DNA of 64,000 bases. Origin: Paraburkholderia phytofirmans OLGA172. Its GTDB lineage: Bacteria; Pseudomonadota; Gammaproteobacteria; Burkholderiales; Burkholderiaceae. Below the pieces are notes generated by a model. The model did no database searches. It was given only the letters and a program-made list of their open reading frames with translations, and was not told the DNA's origin. Made by a program: the position numbers and the translations under genes. Below are positions 24,790 through 33,221 of this stretch, in pieces; position 1 is the first letter of the stretch; each line of letters opens with the position of its first letter. Location: positions 1,984,001 through 2,048,000 of the forward strand of contig NZ_CP014578.1 in the NCBI RefSeq assembly GCF_001634365.1, written 5' to 3'.

Positions 24790-25590
24790 TTATCGTGCCG
24801 TCACATAGCGCGGCGCAGGGACATCGCTCGACAGATGCGGGGACATGCTTTGCCGAGCGGATTCATAGGCTTCCCACTCTTCGGCGGCATGCAATGACGG
24901 GATCGTCACAAGTTCACGATGATCAAGGCCCGTCAAGGCTGCGTCGACCATGTCGGAGGCCGACATGACGATGCCCGCGGGCAAGTGCTCAATCGGGAGG
25001 CCGGCGGTCTGCCAGAAGTCGGTAGCAGTTGCGCCGGGCAGTACGGCTTGCACCTGGACGCCCTTGTCGGCAAGTTCATGGTGCAGCGACTGGCTGAAGG
25101 CAAGCACAAAAGCCTTGCTGCCGCCGTAGACGCCGTTGAGCGTCTCCGGCGAGATCGCGACGATGGATGAGATGTTGATGACGCTACCCTTGCCTCGCGC
25201 GACGAAGCCCGGAATGGCGGCATACGTGAGGCGCGTGAGCGCGGTGACGTTCAGGTCGATCATCCGCGTCATCGCATCGACATCGCTGTCGAGCAGCGGT
25301 TTATGCGTACCCACGCCCGCGTTGTTGACCAGCAGTGTGATGCTCGCGTCCTGTTTCAGCTTTGCTTCCACGACGGCCAGTGCCGCGCGGTCGTTGAGGT
25401 CCGCGTCGACGATTTCAACATTCTGATGCGTCTCGTTCGTGATGCGGTCGGCGAGGTCGATCAGCCGCTCGCGGTTCCGCGCGACCAGAATCAGATCGTA
25501 GCCCCGGCGTGCCAGCCGGTCCGCGTAGACTGCGCCGATGCCCGACGACGCGCCGGTAATGAGGGCTGTACCCTGGTGTGTCTGGGTCAT
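24790..25590 (-). CDS. SDR-family oxidoreductase
   Basis: A 266-residue short-chain dehydrogenase with TGASSGIG, NNAGVGTHKPLLD, the catalytic Ser in INISSIVAISPE, and YGGSKAFVLAFSQSLHHEL (Tyr-Gly-Gly-Ser-Lys). The ATG at 25590 has AGGAG 7 bp upstream; a longer frame starting at 25632 lacks a site. It is the first gene of the minus-strand SDR-SDR-NTF2 run and is divergent from the AraC/GlxA regulator at 25855. The 49-bp hairpin repeats lie in the shared control region. Confidence 0.9.
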   Translation of the reverse strand: MTQTHQGTALITGASSGIGAVYADRLARRGYDLILVARNRERLIDLADRITNETHQNVEIVDADLNDRAALAVVEAKLKQDASITLLVNNAGVGTHKPLLDSDVDAMTRMIDLNVTALTRLTYAAIPGFVARGKGSVINISSIVAISPETLNGVYGGSKAFVLAFSQSLHHELADKGVQVQAVLPGATATDFWQTAGLPIEHLPAGIVMSASDMVDAALTGLDHRELVTIPSLHAAEEWEAYESARQSMSPHLSSDVPAPRYVTAR

Positions 25591-25692
25591 GATGTCACTC
25601 CTGTTCGAAAGTGGTTGGATGCGTGAATGCATTCTGGCTTCGTTTGAGCGTGACGGAAATGACGTATATGGGTATGATTTAGGACATTGGTT

Positions 25693-25839
25693 GACAGCTT
25701 TACATGGGGCCAGAGTAAGCGCTAAAGCGCCAACTCTGGTCGACAGCTTTGCATGGGACCAGAGTAGGCGCTAAAGCGCCAACTCTGGTCGACAGCTTTG
25801 CATGGGACCAGAGTAAGCGCTAAAGCGCCAACTCTGGTC
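25693..25839. repeat. Three tandem 49-bp repeats, each containing a palindrome
   Basis: Copies start at 25693, 25742 and 25791, with a fourth GACAG start at 25840 that merges into the ribosome site of the AraC gene. Each unit holds CCAGAGT ... ACTCTGG arms enclosing GCGCT-AA-AGCGC, that is, nested inverted repeats. Copy 1 differs from copies 2 and 3 at two or three positions. The array occupies most of the 264-bp divergent region between the SDR operon and the regulator. It may be a multi-site operator, a transcript-folding element, or a dispersed REP-like repeat. Confidence 0.9.
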
Positions 25840-25854
25840 GACAGGAGAACGGAC

Positions 25855-26814
25855 ATGCACCGGATCGGGTTTTTGATTAGCGACGGTTTTCAGATCATGG
25901 CGCTCGCGCCGCAGTCAGTGTTCGAGTACGCCAACATCGTGGCAGGCGAGGCGTTCTACACGCTTGACAACTTCTCGGTGGCCGGCGGCGAGGTGCGCTC
26001 GTCGCTCGGCTTCCCGGTGGGCGCGCGATCGTTGTGCGGGCAGGTCGACGTGGACACATGGATCGTCGCCGGAGTGAACGATCCGCTCACTTCGCCGGCG
26101 CCTGACGACGTTCTTGCATTCCTGCGCGAAGTGGGTAATCGCGCAAGGCGCGTCGCCGGAATCTGCACTGGTGGATTCGTGCTGGCGGAAGCGGGCTTGC
26201 TGGCACAGCGGCGCGCCACAACGCATTGGGCGTATGCGCGCGAAATGCAGAAACTTTTTCCGGATATCCGCGTCGAGGAGGACCGAATCTATATTGTCGA
26301 CGGCCCTATCTGGACGTCGGCTGGCATGACGGCGGGTCTTGACCTGGCGCTCGCAATGGTGGAAGAGGATCTTGGTGCGGAAGCGGCCCGTTCGGTGGCG
26401 CACAAGCTGGTCATGCACCAGCGCCGGGCGGGCGGCCAGTCGCAACACTCAGAAATGCTGGACCTCGCGCCGAAGTCCGATCGTATCCAGGATGCGCTGA
26501 ACTATGCCCGCCAGAATCTGAGCCGTTCATTGACGGTGGAGGAGCTGGCCGAGGCCGTTCATCTGAGTCCGCGCCAGTTTAGCCGCGTGTTCACACTTGA
26601 AACGGGACAGTCTCCAGCCAAAGCCATCGAAAGGCTGCGACTGGAGGCTGCGCGGCTGATGATCGAACAGAGCCGACATCCGCTTGAGGTCATCGCAAGA
26701 GAGTCCGGCTTTCGCGATCGCCGCCATCTGCGCGATGCGTTCTTGCGCGGGTTTGGCGTTCCGCCCAATGCGGTTCGACGCGACTCGCGGATGGATGTCC
26801 GAAGAACCAGCTAG
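25855..26814 (+). CDS. GlxA-type AraC regulator (DJ-1/PfpI domain + HTH)
   Basis: A 319-residue regulator. The N-terminal DJ-1/PfpI-like domain covers residues 3-180, with AGICTGGFVLAEAGLLAQRRATTHW (Cys104 at the nucleophile-elbow position). The C-terminal AraC double helix-turn-helix runs from about 215 to 310: LTVEELAEAVHLSPRQFSRVF and IARESGFRDRRHLRDAF. AGGAG lies 8 bp before the ATG at 25855; an upstream in-frame ATG at 25798 is inside the repeat array and is rejected. It probably regulates the divergent SDR-SDR-NTF2 operon. Confidence 0.92.
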   Translation: MHRIGFLISDGFQIMALAPQSVFEYANIVAGEAFYTLDNFSVAGGEVRSSLGFPVGARSLCGQVDVDTWIVAGVNDPLTSPAPDDVLAFLREVGNRARRVAGICTGGFVLAEAGLLAQRRATTHWAYAREMQKLFPDIRVEEDRIYIVDGPIWTSAGMTAGLDLALAMVEEDLGAEAARSVAHKLVMHQRRAGGQSQHSEMLDLAPKSDRIQDALNYARQNLSRSLTVEELAEAVHLSPRQFSRVFTLETGQSPAKAIERLRLEAARLMIEQSRHPLEVIARESGFRDRRHLRDAFLRGFGVPPNAVRRDSRMDVRRTS

Positions 26815-26819
26815 AAAAC

Positions 26820-27225
26820 GTCGTCCGAAAAGGCTCTGTCAGGTTGACGAGGCAAGCGCTTGCTGCGCTCCAGCCCCGTGCCGCGCAAGATCGTCACCGA
26901 TCAACTGCGCAGTTATCCGGCGCAAAGGCCGAAATTCCGGAGTTGGCGGGCGTAAAGCACGTGTTCGTAAAAGCGGCTGCCCGGCTGAACAACCGGGCGG
27001 AGAGCAGCCACCAACCGGCGCGCGAACGCGAGCGTCGCATGCGCGGCTTTCGCGACCCGAAACGCGCGCAAAAATTTCTCTCGTGCTTCGGGCCGATACG
27101 GCAACACTTCGCACTGAAGCGGCAAGTGATAAGCGCCTCGCTTTGTCGCAAACAACTCGCAGCCCGGTTCGTTGCATGGCGCGAATTCGCTGAACTCGCG
27201 CAAAATCCGTCGACTGCCTTCTGAC
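26820..27225 (+). mobile_element. IS6-family transposase, C-terminal fragment with frameshift
   Basis: The plus strand encodes SSPVPRKIVTDQLRSYPA in one frame and then AKAEIPELAGVKHVFVKAA, NNRAESSHQPARERERRMRGF and FLSCFGPIRQHFALKR in another. Together these are the C-terminal half of an IS6-type transposase, with a frameshift near 26925. The N-terminal half is absent. Orientation is opposite to the IS6 fragment at 19960-20340. Confidence 0.8.
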
Positions 27226-27667
27226 CCGTCGTCACATCTGCCGTAGTGCCGTCTCACTCTCGGCAAGTTGACAATGCCTTTTCAAGGCATGAGTGCAGTG
27301 GCGTTGCACAATGTCAGGCGTTGCATCTTCCTTCCTGACGTGCCGTCGAAACCCAGGCAAGCGTGTCATCCGGAGTTTGTGTTTCGGTGTAAAGATGACG
27401 GTGTCAATATTATTGACGGCCGCGCCCCAACGCAAATGATTTCAACTCGGGGATTTTCCCCTGTCCTGCATGAGGTGGCTCATTCGATGTCGTTGCTGCC
27501 GCGTGATGCTGCTCAACCCTATGCAGCGTCGCCTGGGCAAGACGAGAGGAGGTTGAGAGGCCGGGCGGACAGGGTAAAATGCCATTGGCAGCCAGTCTTC
27601 GCCGTGTCGAGTCCTGATGGTGGTTAATCTACATCTACACAGCGCAACATCTACACAGCGGCAACTT
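27226..27667. other. Intergenic region upstream of TetR gene
   Basis: About 440 bp with no supported gene. Just before the TetR start, ACATCTACACAGCG occurs twice (27631-27644 and 27647-27660), a short direct repeat that could be an operator or a slippage product. Confidence 0.45.
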
Positions 27668-28354
27668 ATGTCTACTCTTCCTCCCGAAGTCATCCCAACA
27701 AAAAAGAGCTCGTGGCATCACGGAAACCTTCGCGAGGAGATGGTGCTGCGTGGTCTTGAACTGGTCGAGTTGCGCGGGGCTGCCGATCTGTCATTGCGTG
27801 AGGTGGCGCGCCTCGCCGGCGTGTCGCAAACAGCGCCGACGCATCATTTCGGCGACAAGGACGGGTTGCTTGCCGCAATCGCCTCGGAAGGCTTTCGCCT
27901 GTTGATGGCGGATCGTCTCGCTGCCCTGAAAGACGGCATGACAAAGGAGCAACGGCTGCGCGTAGTCATGCGAGCCTATGTGGGTTTTGCGCTGAAGCGG
28001 CCGGAACTGTTTCATCTGATGTTCGGGCCGCGTATCGCCGATAAAAACAAGCATCCGGAGTTGATGGAAGCAAGCGGCGGCTCGTTCCAGTTTCTAAACA
28101 ACTCGATTGCCGAATTCCTCGCGGATCAAAGTGATTTAGCCCGCCCGCCGCGCTTCTCCGCGATTGCGGTCTGGTCAGGCATGCATGGGCTCGCGACCCT
28201 GTTGTCGGATCGGGAAAGCGGCTTGTGCCAGGTGTCCGACGCATTGATCGAGGATGTCTGCGAAACTGTCACCAACGTCTTGCTAGGCGGCTTGCAGAGC
28301 CCACATGTGCAGGCCGGAACGGCCGCTCGCCGGGCGGCCCGCAACAAGAAGTAA
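27668..28354 (+). CDS. TetR/AcrR-family transcriptional regulator
   Basis: A 228-residue TetR protein. It opens with SWHHGNLREEMVLRGLELVE, the hallmark of the WHHG-type branch, followed by the helix-turn-helix DLSLREVARLAGVSQTAPTHHFGDKDGLL. The ATG at 27668 gives a normal length; the longer frame from 27617 reads through the direct repeat. It precedes the thiolase gene at 28714 in the same direction, with a 359-bp gap, so control of the thiolase is plausible but unproven. Confidence 0.88.
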   Translation: MSTLPPEVIPTKKSSWHHGNLREEMVLRGLELVELRGAADLSLREVARLAGVSQTAPTHHFGDKDGLLAAIASEGFRLLMADRLAALKDGMTKEQRLRVVMRAYVGFALKRPELFHLMFGPRIADKNKHPELMEASGGSFQFLNNSIAEFLADQSDLARPPRFSAIAVWSGMHGLATLLSDRESGLCQVSDALIEDVCETVTNVLLGGLQSPHVQAGTAARRAARNKK

Positions 28355-28713
28355 TCTCCCCTCGCGGCGCGTCTTTTTGTCGGCGATCGCCCGGCTGGGC
28401 GCGCCGCGCCTGTCTCACAGTGCTTCCCTCGGTACTGGCCGCTTTCCAGCCTGATATACCTTGCCCGTCCGTTTCCCCATGATTTAAGCAATAAACATTG
28501 CTCGTGAGAGGTTATTGACGCCTAAACTTGACGATGTAACAATAAGTCTCAGGTAGGGCAGAGCGGGTTGAACGGGTTGCAATAGATGCGGCCGGTTGGC
28601 CGGTTGGTCGCGCGTGGCTGGCATCTGGCCTCGCTCGTCATGAAGATTTGCTAGCAGAATTGCTTACTTTGCGCGGTCTATGCGACCGGTCGATTCAAAT
28701 TCAGGAGGCGAAG
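28355..28713. other. Intergenic region before thiolase
   Basis: About 360 bp without a supported gene. The part from 28480 to 28560 is relatively AT-rich (ending of a TTGACG-containing stretch) and is the likely promoter area of the thiolase gene. Confidence 0.35.
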
Positions 28714-29850
28714 ATGACTGATATCGTAGTAGCAGGTTTTGCCCGATCCCCGTTTCATTTTTCACGCAAAGGCGGGTTGATTGACGTGCGCCCGGACGAC
28801 CTGGCGGCGCAGGTGGTGTCCGAGTTGCTCAAGCGCACCGGCGTCGCTCACAATCTGATTGAGGATCTGGTAGTCGGCTGTTCCTACCCGGAAGCGGAGC
28901 AGGGGCTCAATATTGCGCGCATTATTGGCTTTCTGGCCGGTTTTGGCGACGTGGTACCCGGCGCCACGATCAATCGATTCTGCGGCTCGTCAATGTCTTC
29001 CGTCCACTATGCAGCAGGGCAGATTGCCCTCGGTCTCGGTGATGCATTCATCTGCGCTGGCGTCGAATCCATGACGCGGGTTCCGCAAGGTGGCTTCAAC
29101 CGATCGCCGAATCCGGACCTGCTGCGCGACTATCCGGCTGCCTATGCGCCGATGGGCCTGACCGCCGAGAACGTTGCTCGCGAGTATGGTGTAAGCCGCG
29201 AAGCGCAGGAGGCCCTTGCTGTCGTTTCGCACGCGAAGGCTGCCGCGGCACGCGAGCAGGGACGCCTTGCCGACGAGATCGTGCCGATCAAGACTCCCGC
29301 TGGGCTTGTCAGTGTGGATGGCTGTATTCGTCCCGGCACGAATGCCGCGGCATTGGCGGCCTTGAAACCGGCGTTCGCGGAAGACGGCAGCGTCACGGCT
29401 GGCACGTCGTCGCCGCTGACCGATGGCGCATCGGCCGTGCTGCTGTGCAGCGCGGATTTTGCTCGCCAACACGGATTGCGCCCGCTGGCGAAAATCAGGA
29501 CGGCGGCGGTGGCGTCGTGCCGGCCGGATTTGATGGGTATTGGGCCAATTCCGGCGACCCGCAAGGCGCTCGAGCGTGCGGGACTATCGGTTAAGGATCT
29601 GGACGTCATTGAAATCAACGAGGCATTCGCTAGCCAGGCAATCGCCTGCGGGCGCGAACTCGGCTTTGACGAAGAACGGGTCAACGTGGACGGCGGCGCA
29701 CTTGCGATTGGGCATCCGCTCGGCGCGACCGGCGCGCGGCTGGTCGGCAAGGCGGCGTCGCTGCTTAGCCGCGGCGGCGGCCAGTTCGCGCTGGCAACGC
29801 AATGCATTGGCGGTGGTCAGGGCATCGCGACCATTCTGGAAGCCGTGTAA
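28714..29850 (+). CDS. Thiolase-family acetyl-CoA acyltransferase
   Basis: A 378-residue thiolase. Motifs are INRFCGSSMSSVHYAA with nucleophilic Cys90, VESMTRVP, INEAFASQAIA, GGALAIGHPLGATGARL with catalytic His, and CIGGGQG with the second Cys. It should cleave 3-oxoacyl-CoA or condense acetyl-CoA. AGGAGG lies just before the ATG at 28714; the longer frame from 28648 has none. It is followed at 29939 by a truncated acyl-CoA ligase start, suggesting it once belonged to a larger beta-oxidation or phenylpropanoid-type operon. Confidence 0.93.
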   Translation: MTDIVVAGFARSPFHFSRKGGLIDVRPDDLAAQVVSELLKRTGVAHNLIEDLVVGCSYPEAEQGLNIARIIGFLAGFGDVVPGATINRFCGSSMSSVHYAAGQIALGLGDAFICAGVESMTRVPQGGFNRSPNPDLLRDYPAAYAPMGLTAENVAREYGVSREAQEALAVVSHAKAAAAREQGRLADEIVPIKTPAGLVSVDGCIRPGTNAAALAALKPAFAEDGSVTAGTSSPLTDGASAVLLCSADFARQHGLRPLAKIRTAAVASCRPDLMGIGPIPATRKALERAGLSVKDLDVIEINEAFASQAIACGRELGFDEERVNVDGGALAIGHPLGATGARLVGKAASLLSRGGGQFALATQCIGGGQGIATILEAV

Positions 29851-29938
29851 TACGGTTGTGGGCGATAACACCGTGCCGTGAGGGCCTCTCTAACGCTCTT
29901 TCGCGCACGGTTGCCGGAAACGAAATCCGAGAAGCCCC

Positions 29939-30046
29939 ATGTCCACACCGATTCTCAATCCGGCTGACTATCCATTTCGCGACGGCGGATTTCGCAAACC
30001 GTCTGCGGAGTTGCAAACGCGTGACGATGGCGTTTTGCTGCTGCGC
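29939..30046 (+). pseudogene. Truncated acyl/feruloyl-CoA ligase N-terminus
   Basis: An ATG with a GAGAAG ribosome site opens a frame reading FRKPSAELQTRDDGVLLLRSPA, which resembles the N-terminus of feruloyl-CoA-synthase-type ligases (a mixed D-G-x-L-L-L-R-S-P strand). After about 36 codons the frame runs into the antisense of the DUF4148 gene, so the rest of the ligase has been lost at a junction near 30046. The assignment rests on a short segment. Confidence 0.4.
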
Positions 30047-30337
30047 TCACCAGCGACCTGCATGCGAAACATCCAGGCTAACGATATCGCCTTGTGCCGC
30101 CTCTTTTTGTGCAGCTACGCGTGCTTGCGCGGCCTCGACGTGGGCCGCCGGATTGATCGCGCTGTGAGCCGGATCATTGATGACGTCGAATGCCGGGTTG
30201 TAGCCGGCCTCTTTTAGATGGGCAAGTTCGGCTTGCACCTGGGCGCGCGTCAGCGGCGCGTTCGATTGTTGCGCAATCGATGCGATCGGCGCGGTCAGAA
30301 CGGTGGCAATGACGATAGCCTTAATGAGCGACTTCAC
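30047..30337 (-). CDS. DUF4148 secreted protein
   Basis: A 96-residue exported protein. It starts at a GTG (30335-30337) with GGGAGG about 8 bp upstream; no ATG fits. The signal peptide KSLIKAIVIATVLTAPIASIAQQ is followed by LTRAQVQAELAHLKEAGYNP, the DUF4148 hallmark of Burkholderiales. Function unknown; members are often numerous and induced by stress. The C-terminus (DVSHAGRW) lies right at the junction with the truncated ligase, so the native end may have been altered. Confidence 0.85.
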   Translation of the reverse strand: MKSLIKAIVIATVLTAPIASIAQQSNAPLTRAQVQAELAHLKEAGYNPAFDVINDPAHSAINPAAHVEAAQARVAAQKEAAQGDIVSLDVSHAGRW

Positions 30338-30841
30338 GATGACATACCTCCCAAAGGTGTAATCAAATGGTGCGAACATCGGGTTTGCAACCCGCGAGCA
30401 GAGTCTAGGGGAGGCGTCGATCCGCGGTAACGGGCGACACTGCAACTTATTGTTGCCTGCCTGAGAACAGTCGCGATCAGCCCAAACAAAACTCCGCCGC
30501 GCGCTCTAGAACGGCGCCTGCGACGTCCATTGTTGCGTCTTCGAATCCTGGAAGGGAACTCACCTGCGACTCGTAATTGAAGACCTCTTCCAACAAGAAG
30601 AGCACGTCGCGGATCGGTGCCTGACAGGTCGGCATAGCTGTTGATCTCACTGAGAGAAAGTCGGCCCAAGGTGACCTGGTGGTGCCGGGTGTTCAAACCG
30701 GCTGTCTCCAATGGGAGTGTCTCGGACAGGATATTCAACTTGACACTGTCATACTGCGCACAGATACTTGAGCACGCAAGCAGCGTTCGGCGCACGCGGT
30801 CGACGCGCTGGAAGATCAAATATGATTGATGGGAGACAACC
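30338..30841. other. Intergenic region before NmrA-like gene
   Basis: About 500 bp. Minus-strand frames are open across it, including a segment reading SEINSYADLSGTDPR, but no start, ribosome site or known domain supports a gene. It may contain a decayed coding sequence. Confidence 0.35.
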
Positions 30842-31759
30842 ATGCAGCAAAGACCTGTTCTCGTGACCGGTGCGGCCGGTCGGGTGGGGGCGGTGGGGCG
30901 GACCCTGACGCAGCTTCTGTTGAAGGAAGGCCACGCGGTGAGAGCGATGGTGCGACGCATCGATGAACGCTCGGAGGCACTGAAGGCCATGGGGGCTGAC
31001 GTGCTCGTCGGCGACTTGCGCGACCTGCATTCGATGCATCGTGCAATTGAAGGATGCCGGGCGATCTATTTCGGCATGTCCGTATCGGATGCGTATCTGG
31101 AAGCGACGATGAACGCCGCGGTGGTTGCGAGGCATTACGGTGTCGATGCCTTCGTCAACATGTCGCAAATGACGCTTTCGCAGATGAGTCTCACTGAGAC
31201 GACCGCAAGTCCTCAGCACAAACTGCACTGGCTCGCCGAGCAGGCGCTGAACTGGTCTGGATTGCCGGTGGTGCATGTTCGGCCGACGGTGTTTCTTGAA
31301 GGCTTCTTTCTGCAACTGGCGTCGGCCTCGGTTCGACAGTCGAGCGAACTGCGCCTGCCATTCGGCGACGGCAAGACGTCGCCGGTCGCTGCGGAGGATG
31401 TTGCGCATGCGTTAGCGGCAATCCTCGCCAATCCCGCGCCGCATGTCGGAAGGACCTACCACCTGACAGGGCCGGAATCGCAGAACATGCATTTCTACGC
31501 CGGCGAGTATTCGAAAGCACTTGGGCGTAAGGTCACTTATGTAGACATCCCAGTCGAGGAATGGCGGCTCGCTTTGCTCGAAAAGGGATTCCCGGTGCAC
31601 CTCATGGATCACCTTTCGGCGATGGCCGATCTGCATAGAGCCGGGCGGTACGACCGTCAGTCGGACGACGTACTTACACTGACCGGCCGCCCCGCTACCA
31701 GCGTGGCCGATTTCGTGAGCCGCTACGAGAACGCGTTTCGTCCGCGTGAAGCGGGCTGA
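30842..31759 (+). CDS. NmrA-like NAD(P)-binding protein
   Basis: A 305-residue atypical SDR. The N-terminal nucleotide loop is VTGAAGRVGAVG (a Gly-x-x-Gly-x-x-Gly variant with an extra residue), followed by VRAMVRR and GADVLVGDLRDLHSMHRAIEGC. The middle has VRPTVFLEGFF as in NmrA/HSCARG and quinone-oxidoreductase-2-like proteins. It lacks a clear Tyr-x-x-x-Lys pair. These proteins sense NADP or reduce quinones. GGAGAC lies before the ATG. A LysR gene follows at 32066 on the same strand. Confidence 0.87.
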   Translation: MQQRPVLVTGAAGRVGAVGRTLTQLLLKEGHAVRAMVRRIDERSEALKAMGADVLVGDLRDLHSMHRAIEGCRAIYFGMSVSDAYLEATMNAAVVARHYGVDAFVNMSQMTLSQMSLTETTASPQHKLHWLAEQALNWSGLPVVHVRPTVFLEGFFLQLASASVRQSSELRLPFGDGKTSPVAAEDVAHALAAILANPAPHVGRTYHLTGPESQNMHFYAGEYSKALGRKVTYVDIPVEEWRLALLEKGFPVHLMDHLSAMADLHRAGRYDRQSDDVLTLTGRPATSVADFVSRYENAFRPREAG

Positions 31760-32065
31760 GCCGGGAGCCGTGCATCGATCCCGTCTGACGCCGTGATGCC
31801 GGAATAGGGCGACAAGGAGTGCAGCCGCTCGATCGAAGCCATGGGTCATGGCAATAAGCGCAAAAACGCGCAACTCTGCGACAATCCCGGTACACGTAAA
31901 CGCATGCTGTTTGACAATGGTGCCGAGGCCTCTTCATGGCTGCGCGCCATTCGTCAAGGAGATCTGGCTGGCTTTCGCTCGACGGCTGCGGCTACGGGTG
32001 GCTGCGCACACAGATCTGGGCGCAACAAACGGTCCATTCACAGATATGCCTACCGAAGGTGCCCT
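31760..32065. other. Intergenic region before LysR gene
   Basis: About 300 bp. The LysR frame is open upstream through 31841, but this part has no ribosome site and no LysR-like sequence, so it is regarded as untranslated. Confidence 0.4.
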
Positions 32066-32998
32066 ATGGATTATCTTGATAGCTTGCGCGTTTTCCGCTC
32101 GGTCGTCGAAGGGAAAAGTTTTACCCGCGCGGCAGACATGCTGAGCATTACTACACCGGCCGTGTCGCGCGCCATATCCGGGCTTGAGCAGCGTCTCGGC
32201 AGTCGTTTGCTTCATCGCACGACGCGGCAGGTTTCGCTAACGGAAGCCGCGGAACATTTCTATGACGGCTGCTGCCGGATTCTCGACGATCTCGAAGTAC
32301 TGGAAGCCGAAGCGTCGAACCAGGCGCGTGAGCCGACCGGTGTGCTTCGGCTTGTCGCTCATACAACGGCGACCGTGAGTCGGCTCGTGCCGCTCATCTC
32401 GACCTTTAAGCAGAAGTATCCCAAAGTGAGTCTGGACGTGACCCTTACCGAGCGCCCTGTCGACCTGGTGGCGGACGGCTATGACCTGGGGATCGTCGTC
32501 CCCTTCATGTTGAGTACCGACACGGTGGTGACCCGGCTTCTGGAACGCATGCCGCTCTCGGTGGTCGCGACACCAGCATATCTGGAAAAACACGCTTTAC
32601 CCGAGCATCCGTCTGAACTGGTTGATCACACGTTCGTCGCGATGTCGCCCACGCTTCGTAAGCCGTCGTTGACTTTTCGCCTGGGTGACGAGGATATGAC
32701 CGTCCCGCTGAAGTTCGATATCTCTTCGAACAATGCGGTGTTCAACCGGGAAATGGTGCTGGAGAGTTGGGGCGTCGGCGTGGTGCCTGCGGCGCTGGTC
32801 CAGGAGGAAGTGGCTTCAGGCAAGCTCGTGTCGATTCTTGACGATTTCGAAATCATCGACGGAGAGGTTGAGATTCGACTCGCGTATAACTCGCGAACCC
32901 TGCTGCCGGCCAAGGTGAAGGCGTTCGTCGAGCACGCTGCCACCTTCTTCGACGAGGTGGCAGTTGCGCGGCCGGCGCGGGCCAGTTCCAGGACGTGA
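32066..32998 (+). CDS. LysR-family transcriptional regulator
   Basis: A 310-residue LysR regulator. The helix-turn-helix region is MDYLDSLRVFRSVVEGKSFTRAADMLSITTPAVSRAISGLEQRLGSRLLHRTTRQ, of the CrgA/DsdC-like branch. The ATG at 32066 follows GAAGG at a suitable distance; the longer frame from 31841 is not LysR-like. The effector domain begins about residue 90. Adjacent to the NmrA-like gene, which it may regulate. Confidence 0.9.
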   Translation: MDYLDSLRVFRSVVEGKSFTRAADMLSITTPAVSRAISGLEQRLGSRLLHRTTRQVSLTEAAEHFYDGCCRILDDLEVLEAEASNQAREPTGVLRLVAHTTATVSRLVPLISTFKQKYPKVSLDVTLTERPVDLVADGYDLGIVVPFMLSTDTVVTRLLERMPLSVVATPAYLEKHALPEHPSELVDHTFVAMSPTLRKPSLTFRLGDEDMTVPLKFDISSNNAVFNREMVLESWGVGVVPAALVQEEVASGKLVSILDDFEIIDGEVEIRLAYNSRTLLPAKVKAFVEHAATFFDEVAVARPARASSRT

Positions 32999-33221
32999 TG
33001 CTTCGCTTGGCTGGCGCGTATCGTGTTGCGGCGCTCGACTTCAAGCTGCTGCGTCGGGAATTCGTCGAAGGCGACGAGCTCCGCATTGCGGTGATCACCC
33101 TGTCGTGCAGGGCGCTACGGCGCTTGAGTCGGCACGCAGTGAAGGGCTGCTTTGGAGCGAGGCGCGTGGCTGTTCATGGCCCCATTGCAGTTATTTAGCG
33201 CGTCGGAGAATGAGCGATTGA

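Noticed and set aside
25693..25839. The 49-bp repeats as a CRISPR array
   Set aside because: The units are contiguous with no unique spacers, and no cas gene is present.
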